Assembly (NCBI GenBank): GCA_964057225.1
Contig: OZ059895.1
Location: forward strand, 17,203,688-17,267,687
DNA length: 64,000 nucleotides
Reading direction: 5' to 3'
Origin: Auanema rhodensis
Taxonomy: Eukaryota; Nematoda; Chromadorea; Rhabditida; Rhabditidae
The notes under the pieces are model-generated. The model worked only from the letters and a program-made list of their open reading frames with translations. It did not search any database and was not told the DNA's origin. Positions 36,001-48,255 of the stretch are shown in pieces. Numbering within the stretch: the stretch's first letter is position 1; each line of letters starts with the position of its first letter. A program made the position numbers and the translations under genes.

Positions 36001-37153
36001 TTTCTTAAATTATGATATTTATAGTAAATCTAAGTAACTTACAGACGAGTTAATGTTAATACAGTACCGGAAATCGTAAATGGTGAGAAGGACATACTCT
36101 TCAAGTTTAAATTTTCGGCGCTGGCAATAAAGCATTCTATGTTTCTTGAAGCATGGAATCCTGACGTTTTTATTAAAATTATATCTCCTGAATTTGCTTC
36201 TCGCGAAGTGTTTAGAACAAATGTATAGCACACTTCATTATTTGAATAACAACTGCTTACATTAAGGTTTCCAAGATATTCTCTGATGAGACATTATTGG
36301 TTGAAGGAATGGAAATGCAATTCAACCTACTTTCCATTCGTAAAAAACTCAACAATGCTATGACCAAGTGTAATTTATCTGTCAATTTTAAGCATAGACC
36401 CATCCTTAGGCAGTAAAATTATATATTCTATGTATAATTGAACAATAATGATTTTCAGTGAGTTTCCGGACAATTTTTACATAAAGCAGGAAGGTTTGCC
36501 ACAAGATGTTATAATTGAAACTAATGATGGCCAAGAAATTAATACCAACCGTATGGTAGAAAACATTTTACTTATACTTATAGTAAACTATTGATTTTAG
36601 ATTATAGAACTATTTACCAACAATATTATATCTGCAATGATAAACAAAAGATTCAAAGTTCCCGTAAAAAAAGCTGATATGATTATCATTCTGAAAGTGA
36701 TACATCTACAGGATGTCGCATTCCCAGGTGTAACTTCAAATACACAACTCCTTAACAAATAAATTCAGATAACTATGGGGAGTTGCACAGAATCTTGAGT
36801 ATAGCTCACTATTACAACTTAACTATTGTTCATAATAGATGTCAAGATTTTTTGATGTTTTACTCTACTCAGCTGAATTTGTTCTCGAAGTACAAACTAG
36901 CCGATCGGTTTCGCCTCTATAAATTGCAGGTAGTAAATTTCATACTGTTTCATCGTGATAATATTATCTTCAGAGATATTGTATGTACCTCATTATGCTA
37001 GTGGATGCAGAGAAACATCCATTTATTTTTGAAGGCAGCATACCTCATTTTACCCGCATTGAGAAGAAAACATTAAGAGAACGATTTGTTGAACTCAGAG
37101 ATAAAATCCTGAAAACATCCTATCCTGAAAACACTAGAACACAAAGATCATGA
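33092..37153 (+). CDS. Large repeat-containing protein with C-terminal MATH-like and BTB-like regions
   Basis: Ten exons (33092-35290, 35335-35633, 35741-35841, 35883-35997, 36045-36222, 36267-36412, 36459-36555, 36601-36727, 36769-36929, 36974-37153) join in phase for 1,200 aa. Residues 1-110 are Asn/Ser-rich. About 110-290 holds five copies of a roughly 33-aa unit (core PVVENFKSAVPDVNDSVHIT). About 345-630 is a degenerate heptad array (consensus S-A-V-H-N-x-x). Then follow Gln-rich and Pro/Gln/Lys-rich linkers. About 835-1010 is beta-rich with MATH-like spacing. About 1013-1120 is BTB-like: LPQDVIIETNDGQEINTNR, then helices ending LHRILSIAHYYNLTIVHNRC. The MATH/BTB assignment is by pattern only. 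BTB proteins commonly recruit substrates to CUL3 ligases, and MATH-BTB genes expand rapidly in nematodes; a similar role here is inference. The C-terminal exons have no in-frame ATG before the MATH-like region, supporting one fused gene. An alternative exon-2 splice (36-nt intron, stop at 35749) would end the protein before the MATH/BTB part. Confidence 0.65.
33430..34990 (+). repeat. Coding minisatellite: ~33-aa units then ~21-nt (7-aa) units
   Basis: Tandem repeat inside exon 1. The first third repeats a unit of about 100-150 bases, with near-identical copies at roughly 33500, 33595, 33690, 33745 and 33835. The rest is a degenerate 21-base unit around CTGCAGTCCACAA. Because the period is a multiple of three and the unit lacks stops in several frames, a second plus frame (33432-35012, heptads like STMPALQ) and a minus frame (34960-34487) are also open. 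The main frame is preferred because it continues into non-repeat sequence on both sides and through nine splice junctions. Confidence 0.85.
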
Positions 37154-37569
37154 TATGCAGCACAAATCACTAGCACAGAAATGAATCATATTTTATAATA
37201 ATCAACGAATTTCTAAACAAAAATATGTACGAGGTTTTCTCTTGCGCACTCATTTTTTCCCAACGAAATTACAAAGCAACACCATTTTAAATGCAATTTA
37301 TTCAAATTTTTTAATGTTTGTTTCATTCGAACTTTTCGCTTTGTTGGCATTAATTAACATTATTCGTAATCGATTCTTCTAATTCGCATGAATATCTTCA
37401 AGCAGTTTCAGTTTTTTACTCTTCCATTTTTGAAGTTTTTTTTTCTAAAAATAAATCAGGTTCAATACAGAGTGTATGCTTTCAACAAAGAGAGTTTTTC
37501 TCACAGGCTTAAAATGTAGAACACAAACATGTTGGGTAGGCTATTAAAATCTAAATTATCATTGGGTAA
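37154..37569. other. Short spacer between repeat-BTB gene and helicase gene
   Basis: AT-rich, with 3' flank of the upstream gene. A possible first exon for the helicase (ATGTTGG at 37529, followed by GTAGGC) does not splice in phase to the helicase frame, so the true start exon is unresolved. Confidence 0.35.
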
Positions 37570-40285
37570 ATTCAGTTCAGCGTTGGATTTCTGCAAAAGA
37601 AAAATAAAAAACAAAAAAAAGGCAATGCCGTTCCTCCACAGTTCTTATCTCAGTTGAAGCAATGGCCGAATTTATTACAAGAGGAAATAAATGCAGCTGG
37701 AGAACAGGTTTAAAAGTTTTAGATGGATGCTTGTGTAATTCAGCTCATTGTAGGTAGCTTTAATGCTTGATAAATCCGCTGGTTCGGAGGAGCTAAGAGA
37801 AAGGGGAATGATTATTAGCGGTTTGAAATATTCCGGACGTACATTTTGTCCAGTCAAAGGCCATCTAACTAAATTCGATTTTCGGTTTTCCAAAAGCGAT
37901 GTAGATATGAATAAATTTCGGAAAGGTAGCCTAATTCTCAGTTTTTCTGTATTGGTTATGCTTTAGGCAGTCCAATCATGGTCTGCACTGACAAAAATTC
38001 TGAACGGTTAGGTGAGGGGATCATTATGGAAAAAACAAATACGTTTGTTATGGTCGGTTGAATCTTTATCTCCTCTAAATATAAGTTTATTTAGGTTAAA
38101 CTAGGTAGAAAATTAGGTTCAGCATTTGAAGCTGATAAGTCTTATTGTATTGTTCCTTCGAACCATGCAGGCAGTACTCATTCTTTGAGAGATTTTCTCA
38201 AGTTAATATATTGCTACGAGTTGGTTCTAATCTTTGTCTTGCAGAGAAGATTTTCTACAGAATTGTACTAATATAAACCTACTGCTTTATGCTTACCGTG
38301 GTCTCTCAATGCCATCAGTTCATAATGGTATGAAATATTTTTCTTTTTCTTTTATATTGTTCATTATATTTTACAGATAGGGTTTCTTCTGAAATTAGCA
38401 CAAATCTTAATGATAGTCAGAGGAGAGCTGTAGCCGCAGCCTTAAATAAGAAGAGACCTTTCGTTTGCATCAGAGTTAGTTAGAGGAATTCATCATTTAT
38501 AATAATTATAAAGGTTTCACTACTTTATAGGGACCTCCTGGTACGGGGAAAACTCAGGTACTAGCCGAAATAGTTCGTTTGCTTGTACAAAAGAAGCAAA
38601 AAGTACTTGTGTGCGCTCCAACTCATGTTGCTGTCCAGAATGCTATATCGAAAACTGTTAACTCCTTGAATCCTGAATCGGATCTTGGAAATGCTGGTTA
38701 AAAATACTTTTTTTTTCATACTATCGAATTGTTTAAGCAGATTATATCGATGATATAGCTAATGCAGTACCGACACATAAAGACTTTCCCCAACTAGAAA
38801 AATTGATAAAAGAAATTGTATGGTTTGATCTCGTTTTATTTCCAATTGTTCACATTTTCAGGAAGATTTGAGGGAAACAGATTCCACAAATAAGAGTATT
38901 GAATCAATGACCAAACGTGTTGGAGCTTTAAAGCGGCGAATCATTTCTGTGAGATTGTATATCTTAAATGTTGATATAATCTATTGTTCAGAAATTGCAC
39001 AAAGAAAGACAAGTCATTTTCTCCACATTAACTTCTTCCTCTGTCCAAATGTTATCCTCGTATAAATGGGTTCCAGATGTGATAATTATAGGCAATTGCT
39101 GTTATTTTTCTGAAAAAAAATCCATTTGCCTTACAGATGAAGCAGGGCAATGTATGGAACCTACCACATGGGCTTGTATTGTTAAGAGTCAACGATGCAT
39201 TTTAGTGGGAGATGAAATGCAACTTCCTCCTGTAGTTCTATCTCAAAAGTCTGGAAAAGCGTCAAATAATTAATTTACACGTACAAGTATTCATTCAGAT
39301 CCCAAAAGGCAAATCTTAATGTATCGCTATTGGAACGGCTAGCCAAAGAATTTTCTAGTAACAATATTGTTCACCAATTGAATATTCAGTATAGGTAAAC
39401 TGAATATAACTTATGATTTAATTTCTTTGTTATGATTAGAATGAATGAAAAAATCATGCGATGGTCTTCTGATAACTTCTATAATTCCCTCCTCACAGCT
39501 GCCCCAAACATTGCTAATATCAATATCAGGTCAGATTTAGGAATGCTAAATTTAAAATATATTTTTGCAGCTGTATCTCTGATATTCCTCCAGAACATCC
39601 GGCATGCCGGCCACTGATTATGATGAATACCGACACGTTCAAATCGTCTGAATTCAATGAAGTTAAAAAATTCGATTCTTACTACAATATAGGTTTGCCA
39701 GAAAGAGAGAGATTTATAGTTTTACTAAGGGTTCAGGTGAAGCGAAACTAATAAAGTCATATGTACAATTTCTTTTGAATATGCAAGTAGCTTCTGATAA
39801 CATAGGAGTCATAACTCCTTATTTCAGCCAGGTGCTTCAAATTCTATTTGTGAGATATGATATATAAATGTTCTTTCCTCTTAGACATTACAAATAAAAA
39901 AGTTGCTCAAGAATTGTGGGAATGTGACCGTTTCATCAGTTGATGCTTTTCAAGGAAATGAGAAAGATATTATTCTATTCAGTTTAGTTCGTCGAAATGG
40001 AGAAGGTAAAGTTGATATATCGATCCTTCATCCTGTTTTTTTTTCTCAGGCGAGTTAGGATTCCTTCGAGATTACCGCAGACTAAATGTAGCAGTTACTA
40101 GAGCTCGTAGACAGTTTGTTCTTTTTGGGAGTTCAGAAATGTTGCAAGCAGATAGGACTTTAAGGACTTTATTTCAGTTAATTAAGCTACCTCTTTGGTT
40201 ATTTAATTTCTTTATTTACAGAACTTTCAAGAAACATGGTCATTTGGAAGGAGCTGATTTTATGCAAAAATATATTTTAAGCTAG
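37570..40285 (+). CDS. SF1 (UPF1-like) helicase of the SMUBP2/IGHMBP2 group
   Basis: ATP-dependent nucleic-acid helicase. Exons joining in phase: 37570(?)-37707, 37754-37925, 37967-38056, 38105-38201, 38245-38327, 38377-38474, 38531-38696, 38741-38817, 38862-38948, 38992-39091, 39137-39248, 39299-39394, 39440-39529, 39571-39692, 39737-39831, 39885-40005, 40050-40176, 40222-40285; about 640 aa. Helicase motifs in order: Q/I region NLNDSQRRAVAAA, then GPPGTGKTQV (Walker A); APTHVAVQN (Ia); VIIIDEAGQ (II); GDEMQLPP (III); QLNIQYRM and IMRWSSDNFY (IV region); SSVDAFQGNEKD (V); LNVAVTRARR (VI). The IMRWSSD-x-x-Y and SLLERLA segments favour SMUBP2 over UPF1 or SETX. It is much shorter than human IGHMBP2 (993 aa): the helicase core ends near the stop, so R3H and zinc-finger domains are missing. 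The start exon is uncertain; the first open-frame segment has no ATG. The intron after 39091 begins GC. Confidence 0.9.
39092..39136 (+). other. Non-canonical GC-AG intron splitting the helicase DEAG motif
   Basis: Between G (39091) and AT (39137), which rebuild the Asp codon of the Walker B motif VIIIDEAGQ, lies a 45-base segment starting GCAATT and ending TTACAG. The only donor compatible with the invariant Asp is GC; no GT donor restores the motif. Length is typical for this gene's introns (40-70 nt). GC-AG introns are a known minority class of U2 introns. Confidence 0.75.
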
Positions 40286-40587
40286 ATATTTTATAGTCTA
40301 TTCATTATTCTTGTCATATTTATCTTAACCTACGGGTGAATTATGAAATTTTCTATGTTTACGATGCAATCAATGGTCATTCTCAATACTATATCTTCTC
40401 CAGTTTATGGACTATATCGAATTTTACATTTTAGCGCCGGGAACATTGATCGACCGCTCGCGCCGCGACGCACTCCTGCATGTCACATTGTGCTGGTTAG
40501 TTTCGAGTTAATCCGGCTTCTTCCATCTATTTGCTGTTTTATTTTTTAATTGTAATGATTTTCAGGTTTTTTAATAAAATTTGAATA
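40286..40587. other. Spacer, promoter and 5' UTR intron of the RBM12-like gene
   Basis: A CG-rich patch at about 40435-40480 includes the nonamer CCGCGACGC (40463-40471) shared with 8278-8286, and is probably a promoter. A likely 5' UTR intron runs from GGTTAG (about 40496) to ATTTTCAG (about 40565), shortly before the ATG at 40588; alternatively the acceptor is a trans-splice site. The upstream gene ends only 302 bases before this ATG. Confidence 0.45.
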
Positions 40588-43500
40588 ATGCCTGACCTTC
40601 CCCCAACTGCGGTTATTATACGTCTTCAATATTTGCCTTTGTCAGCAACCTCAGCTGATGTACGAGCCTTCTTTCACGGGTTAAGAATTCCTGAAGGAGG
40701 TGTACATATCATTGGTGGAGAAAACGGGGATGTTTTTGTTGGCTTTGCATCAGATGAAGATGCAAGACAGGCTATGCGACGTGATCGGGGATCAATTCAT
40801 GGGCAAGAGGTTTGTTATATTTATTAGTCCTTATACATGGTGGGAATTTGATATGACGCAGTCTGATGGTGTCTTCTGAATACTTAAACATTAGGTTTTA
40901 ATTGAAAATATTTCTTCGAATTGCGCCAAAGTTACTATTATTCTATATTATTATTCTGCTATGCTATTCCTGTTGCCGAGGATTATGTCTGGATGCTACA
41001 CTACCTCGTGGCTGTCTCAACTCTGAGAATCATAAAACGCTTTAAAAATGTTTTTAAATTTAAAATCTTATGAATAGAATTTTTTTCTGAAATTTTTTAA
41101 TGCTTCTAATCTAATAGTTCTTGATATCACTGTTTCTGGGCTTAATTAAATGAGAGGCTAATTTTATTCGGACGAAGTGAAAAGGCAATGAAATGCTGCT
41201 GTTATGGTTAGAAAGGAAAATGTGCAACATAACATTGTATAGATAACGAATTGAGACTTGTTACTGCTTCTGAATTCCTATGAATATTTTCCATTTCTAT
41301 CACCACTGCGGCCTGTTTGAGGAAATTTAAAACTAGTCGAAGCGTTTTTGAAATTCATATTGAACATTCTGCTGAAAAAAAAAGACTAAAAATTAAATAT
41401 TCTTTTTCCTTGTACAGTTTTAGAAATCAAATGTGAAAATTGAGTATCATACGTTCGAAGTTGGTCATCGCATACAAAAAACAAACTGCCGACTTACGAA
41501 TGTATGACCAACTTGAGCATAAAGTAAAATGTGCTTACCATTTTTGGATGAATGATGTAAATGTGGGAAAGAAAGACTTCAACCGATTTTTCTGATTAAT
41601 GATGATAATTCCAGTAATGACTATGAAATATTATTCAGAAAAGGTGTAATATCCCTTATAAAATGAACGGTTGAGGAATGAAACCTAATTAGATTCTGAT
41701 AATAATATTACTATTTTCTATAATTAGTCATAATCGTTATCTCGTTGAAATGGTTATTACATAATATGCAATGTTAATCAACGGAATATTTGCCAAAAAA
41801 AAATTAGAGACAAAAAAATTCGGCACAGCTTCTTTATGCGATAATAATAGTCATGTATTTTGTTTTTCTTTAACTCTCTGAATACGTTTATGTAACATCT
41901 GATATTGCTATGATTTATCAAAGATAGTTTAACGATTCGTATAAGAATATGGAAGATTTCTGAACATCGGCATCCTATTCTGCGTTTTAATTTCTGAATT
42001 CATCTATTTACAATCTTACTCGTATCATATATGCAAAAACATGGCACACATTATTGAACTATAATAATCAATCATTGTGATGGAATTCTGATGAAAAAAT
42101 TTACAATCATCTTCTTTTAGATACGACTCTTATTGTCCTCTCGTTCTGAAATGACTGAAGTAGTAGCAAAAGTCAAAACATTTTATCACAACATAGACCG
42201 TGAACAACCTCAGATTTCAAAAAAGCTTGCTGCTGGTAGTGAAGGTCTGATAGAGCAATCATGAATATAATGTTGAAAAAAAAATTATAGAGACAAAAAA
42301 TTCATGGAAGCCATCCAATTCTCAATCATCAAATATTCTCCCACCTCAAATACCTTCTACATATGCACCTGATTCTGATTACAATAAGCCGGCTTACGCC
42401 AGGATACCACCAAATAGTGGACATGAGCCTTATGCTAGCTCCCGTGAACCTCCAGTTAATGGTTATAATAGTCATATAGGTCAAAGAGGTGCTGAAAATG
42501 GACACCAGAAATTTCAATATGATAAAGAACCTAATAATGGTCCTTCCTTTAATCGACGACCGCCGCTGACTAACGAAGCTGATCATCCGCCTAGGTTCTA
42601 TGGCGGGCCGCCTATGAAAGATCCGAGGCAACATCCATTCCCATCTCGTGCTCCTCCCATCATGCCTCCAGAAATGAAGAAAGTAAGTTCTAATCAACAC
42701 TGCAGTAGCACTTCTCTTTGGAGAACCTATGGTGTCATCTGACTGTAATTTTTAAAAAACTAAAATGTAGGACTTTGGAGACAATAATCATCGGGGTGAT
42801 TCGAACTTGCCACCACGCATACATCGGCCATTGCATACAGGTGCTCCTCCTCTAATGAGAAACAACTTCAATGGCACGTTTCCTCCAAAAATGCCAGATC
42901 GTTCGATGGATATAGGGAAAGATAATAGAGAGTAATGCATATTTTTCGTAATATTGAAGTCTAAATTTTTTTTTCAAGTTCACTGAATTTTGGCAATAAC
43001 ATGCCTCCCCAAAAACCTAATGGCCCTCCAGTGAGAAATGAAAGCTGGAGAAATGGTGGCCGTGGCGGTGCTCGTGAACGTGTTTGGGATTCTAGGTATT
43101 ATTTTACTGAAATTAACTCCATGGAAAAAATTCTATAGACATGAAGGGCCGGGTTCGTTCCCAGATAGGAAAAATTTTGGAAATAATGCTATGAAATCTG
43201 ACGTGAGTTATATAGGGTATTATGATTATGCATTTTTTTCTCCATATAGGGGTTTGATGACATGGTCAATCGAAATAAACCACATGGCTTCCCTCAACAT
43301 TCTCGAGGAGGAATGCCACCAAAACCCGTTAGGCCACCAAACGGATATATGGAAAACGTTCAATATCATAACAGGAGGTATTCATCTTCTTTTTCTACTG
43401 AACTTTTTGAATATTACTTCTTAGCGAACATTTCTTGGAACTAAGTCGCCTTCCAAACGAAATGCTGCGCCATAATGTTATCGAGCAATTTATAAAACCA

Positions 43501-45353
43501 TCCGTTCCATTGCCATTCGATTCATTGAAAATAGTTTATAGCCCTGAAGGTTCGCACAGCTTTTCGATTAAATATTGATGAAATAATGAATTTAGGGATT
43601 TTAATGCATGCTCTTGTGAGGTTGGAATGTGATGAAGATGCCAAACGGCTGCTTGCCCGAGACGGAGAGCAAGGAATAAAGTATATTTTTTTATTATGTT
43701 AGTTTATAATTGTGGGATATTTAGAATTCGTGCTTCTTCAAAACAGATGTTTGATGACGCATTTGATTCAGCGATGAGCAACCCTTCCCCGATGGTGCCT
43801 GATTTGGTTAGTATTTATTGATTGTTCCACCTCTTTAGCAAGAAAGAATAATTTTCAGCCATCACCTAATGGTTCGGAAGATAGAATGGATTTCAAAAAA
43901 AGAAGATCGCGTTCTCCTGAAGATAGACGACGAAGACGTGATAGAAGGTATGTGATTTGCCTTAAAAAATACATAAATTGTTTTTTCAAGATCCCGTTCC
44001 CGCGAGCGTGATGTACGAAGGAGTCGTTCTCCTCCACTTAAAAGAGGAAAGCAAGATCCAAACAGATGGTGTTTACTTCTCACGAATGTTCCTTTCCGTA
44101 TATCAGAAGCAGAATTGAGAACGTTAGATTACTCGAGCAATCCTTGTATTATACTGCTTATTTGTAGATGGCTGAGTGAACGTGCGAATCCTGACCATTT
44201 AGTTAGAACTTACTATTCAAATGGAAATGCATCAGATAGGTGGATAGCTGAATATGATAACGAATGTATGTTAGAAAGAGTTAAATCGATTCGCACCCAA
44301 CTGCAAGGAAGAACTATAAAGTTTGAAAGTTATTATGATGTCATAGAAAAACATTTTGATTTGATAGGACTTCCTATATTGACAATGATTACGCGGATGA
44401 ACTGAAGAAAGTTGAAGACAAATATGGAGATGCGAAAAAAACAGAGAATGAACTAGTAAAAAAACATCATTACAAATTTTATTTGCTGTTCCTTGATTTA
44501 GAAAATGATGGCAGAAATTCAGCTACAACAACTTAATGGACCTTCGAGAGATCCTCCACCCGTTCAACATTTTCCTACTCCGGCTTTTCGCGGTGGACGC
44601 GGTGCTTGCTGTCAGTTTTTTTCTCTTTCTTCTTTAAATGCTACTGTTTAAGCACGTGGGAGACCTCCTATTACGGGGGGACATAGAGGACGAGGAATGT
44701 CTCTTGTACCAACTCCCATGTTATTAAACACTTCCTACATGAGTGGTTCATACATGAGGGGACGTGGAAGAGGTGGAGGCGGTATGCTTGAATGTTATCA
44801 GTTCTGTCTTATGTATTTTATTTTTAGTTGCTCGCTCTGGACATTTTTTCAATTCCAATCCTATCCCTGCCAGGGATAGAGAGGAACAGGCTATAGAAGA
44901 TGACTATTATACAGATGTAAGCAATATAAAAAATTTAAAAAGGGTTAATTATAATACATATGCACTTTGCAGTTGCCAGCAGTTGACAGAGATATGGCTT
45001 CTAGTTTGGGAGAGAAGGGCTGTGTTGTTAGCTGTTATGGTTTTCCGTCAGATTTAACCTTGCAGGTGCTGCAGAGAAATACCAAGAAGTAGTGAATAAG
45101 TTAATTCTGATTTCAGGATGTTGTTGGGTTTTTCGAAGGCTATCCTGTTGATGAAAACTCCATTCGTATGCGGATGGGCGAAGGAGGAGTAGGAACAGGG
45201 GAGTGTTTATTAGCATTTGAAGATTCTGAGGTAAATTTTGAACTTTTTGTTATTAACCTATTCTTCTATTCACAGAGTGCTGGAAAAGCTGTACTTTACT
45301 TAAACGGAAAATCTTTGAGAGGACATTCCGTAAGACTTTTGATTGCTGCATAA
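40588..45353 (+). CDS. RBM12-like multi-RRM protein (SWAN family)
   Basis: Nuclear RNA-binding protein with qRRM-type domains. Twenty exons join in phase to 851 aa, from 40588-40809 through 42121-42235, 42291-42682, 42771-42931 and further short exons to 45276-45353. RRM1 (1-90) matches RBM12: VIIRLQYLPLSATSADVRAF, then FFHGL-x-IPEGGVHI, FVGFASDEDARQAM and RLLLSSRSEM. A long Pro/Asn/Arg-rich linker follows (about 110-400). Next come a divergent RRM (HALVRLECDEDAKRLL), an SR-like segment (RRSRSPEDRRRRRDR), another RRM starting CLLLTNVPFRISEAELR, and an RGG-rich region. The final RRM reads CVVSCYGFPSDLTLQDVVGF, FFEGYPVDENSIRMRM, GECLLAFEDSE and LNGKSLRGHSVRLLIAA at the extreme C-terminus, as in RBM12. 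Intron 1 is 1.3 kb, the others mostly 40-50 nt. Three introns (before 42979, 43991 and 44653) use AAG acceptors. Confidence 0.9.
40810..42120 (+). other. Large first intron of the RBM12-like gene
   Basis: 1.3-kb AT-rich intron, bounded by GTTTGT and TTTTAG. No coding signal on either strand. It contains one clear hairpin at 41458-41514 (separate entry). Confidence 0.6.
41458..41514. other. Intronic hairpin with perfect 11-bp stem
   Basis: AAGTTGGTCAT at 41458-41468 pairs perfectly with ATGACCAACTT at 41504-41514. A further CAT/ATG pair lies inside after a small internal loop. The total span of 57 bases is in the pre-miRNA size range, but the loop is large and A-rich, so function is uncertain. 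Confidence 0.3.
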
Positions 45354-47454
45354 TTAAGTGTAAATGGATATATATTTAATCGCCGATCTTCAGTTCTAAG
45401 ATACTCAATTTTTTTCAATTGTCGCTAATTTTAATGCTTACTCAGAACGCTCTACGTGTTATTGTTCTTGTTACCTTTCTAACCCAAAAGTTTTTTGTCA
45501 TATTTGCGGGTTCCATGTATTTTACATTGCAGAGGTCTATAATAAATGTTATATTCGTTCTATGCTACTTCCTAATACAGTAATGCAGGTCATGAGACCC
45601 CAAGTTTTAATCTTTGATAACCATGTCTCTTTTGTATAAGAGTTAATTTGCAAATATGAGTCAGTACCGTAATCAAGGAAGGAGTAACAGAAAGAATAAG
45701 GCGGGAATGGATCATAGATAATTATCAAGAGAAAATGAAGTCGTTCTACTATTACCTTTTACTAGTTTGATAAGAGCTAGCAAACTCATATATAGATGGG
45801 CATCTATAATATTTACCTTTCAGTGTATCGTCTTTTTTTCAAATATGACCAGACTAACCCAGAAGGCACAAAAATAGAAGAAATTCTATCTCTTCCCCCA
45901 TAGTCTACATATTTTCCGCATTAAGTCATCTACGGTTCCAAAAATGTGCCTTCTCAGTTATCACATTTCACCTTTTCCCCTCAAGATATAGAAAACAATA
46001 ATCTCTGGCAGTTGAGAATACCCCTTTATTCCCAGCTCTGCTATACTTCTCCTGTTTCTCTGACTCTTTTCAGTATGTCTTCCTTCTTTTCTTTTCATCT
46101 GATTTCTACTTCTATTATACCTTCGATGTCTAACTTATGCCCTCTTGTGCTCTCACTACTCTACACTTACTTCGTTTTTCGATCTTCGTTCTTTCCATAC
46201 TCGCTCTCATTGTACCTATCGTTCGTCAAACTTTTGTTTCATGCCTCTATCCATGTTTGCCCTTGTTGATTATAGTTAACACTTTTTTTCAACTATTTTT
46301 TGATGATACCATGTTCTTAATGAAAAGATTGCTGCTCTGCCATTTAGCTCCGCCCAGAAAATCCGGTACTAACGAATTGTCAAACAAGAAGTACCTGTTG
46401 TTAATATAAAAAAAGGATAAAACTTTCAAGCAGTTGATAGCAATTACTCTCAAATTGTGCGGCTAAGTATACTCGTTTTTCAGTAAAGGACATAGTTATC
46501 ACATGTTTGATAGCTGCGGAAGTGGTTGCTCTACCACAGGAATTCTCTTAACTTATGTTTTAGATTTTCGTTGAATCTGTCTAGATAAAAAGTCAATTAC
46601 TTTGGTAATGCGGTAACGAAGAGCATTGTGTTTTTCTTATTTTCTCCTAATGATAATGTCTCTTGTCTATTGTGTCGCGATATATTTGCCTAGACGTCGT
46701 TACTTATCTTGATTATTTGGATAGATGTTACTTAACATACTACATTATCGATGCTTGTCAAATCAATTAAAAAACATACGAATAATAAGATTACTTAACT
46801 AATGTATTGAGTCATATAGATTTCACATCAGAGATATTTTTGAATCTTACACTTGAACTGTCTGTATTGAAAATTTATTAATTCACAAGGTCATGCCATA
46901 TTACTATTTAAGCCAATGATCAGCTAATAATTCTTCGTAATTCCTTTTTTGTCTTCAATTTTAATTTTTCACAAAAGTTTTACTCACGTAAAAGAAGTGC
47001 AAGTTTAATAGCAAATTCTAACTGAGTTATGTAATTCGAAATAAGTAAATTTCTGAAGTCATATTCGGATGTTTCTTCCTATTCTATTCTCATTGATATT
47101 TAATTCAAATTTCTTTTCACCATTTTGGTCTTTATCGTTTTGTGAAAGGAAATTGACCAAACAAATGTATCCAACAGTTTTCAAGGGAAAGCAGACAGAG
47201 ACAGACAAAGAGATGCCAAAGAATTAATGTTCATTTTCGCATTGTTTAGCACATGAAATGTCAAGTTTCGTTATTCTGACAGTCAGCTGATGTCACAATT
47301 TTTCTAGAATTTGAAAACGAGATAAGTCACATTTATCAGCGAATGGTCTGTAATCACATTTCAAAAAAAGACGGGTAGCTAAGAAAGTGTCCCTAAGAGA
47401 ACATAGTGGACATATATAGAAATAGAGATGGAGAAAACATAAAATATCAAATAA

Positions 47455-47560
47455 GAAAAGGAGAGAGCGAGAGAGGTACAGAAAGAGAAGGAGAGGGGCG
47501 GGTAACGAGAGGATTCAGAGAGAGAGGGAAATCAAGAAAAGAGAGAGGGAGGAGGAAATA
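47455..47560. repeat. GA-rich polypurine tract
   Basis: About 100 bases almost entirely A/G on the plus strand, with GAGAGA blocks. Similar shorter tracts occur at 30300-30350, 31970-32030 and 48840-48900. Confidence 0.8.
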
Positions 47561-48198
47561 CGAGTATTGAATGAAAAAAAAATAGAAAATTGTTAGCCAA
47601 TGAAATGGTTGACAAGAAGAACCTTAACATATTGTTGCACATCTGGCTCAGCAAGAAAAATTTAATGTGTAGTGATCTATGCTTTACTGCTAGTGACCAT
47701 TCGTGTTCTTCATTCTATAATATCTGAGCTTTGATTATGCTTGATCTTTAATGAAATTATATTACTTTTAGAATAATCAGTGACAATGACATTTATTCAA
47801 AATATTATTAAATTTAATTGTATTCATTCATTCATTTTATCATTTGAAATATCAAAAAACATAATGAAACTTATTTCACTATCAGTGCTTTTGAACTCGT
47901 GTTAGATAACAGTTGCGCATCTTGCAGATTTGTTTTATCTACACATAATCCTCATCACCAATTTGCAGATGAAAACAATTTTTTCTTTTTGAATCAGTCT
48001 ATTTTGTCTTTCAATCGTGTCCAGTTGCTGATTTTTCATTCTTATCTCAAATTCGTTTTACTTCCGCTGTACTCCAGCATTTCATCATTGCTTTTCTTAA
48101 TTCTGTGATACCTTTTTTATTAAAATTGGATGTTCTTAATGGCTTAACATCCCCCCTTCAAGCTTTTGTGCAACATCACTGTTTATTAGATAGATCGT

Positions 48199-48203
48199 AT
48201 GTG

Positions 48204-48245
<42 letters not shown>

Positions 48246-48255
48246 TGTGTATGTG
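48199..48255. repeat. (GT)n microsatellite
   Basis: About 57 bases of near-perfect GT dinucleotides with single-base interruptions. It creates spurious Cys-Val (plus) and Thr-His (minus) repeat ORFs. Confidence 0.95.
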
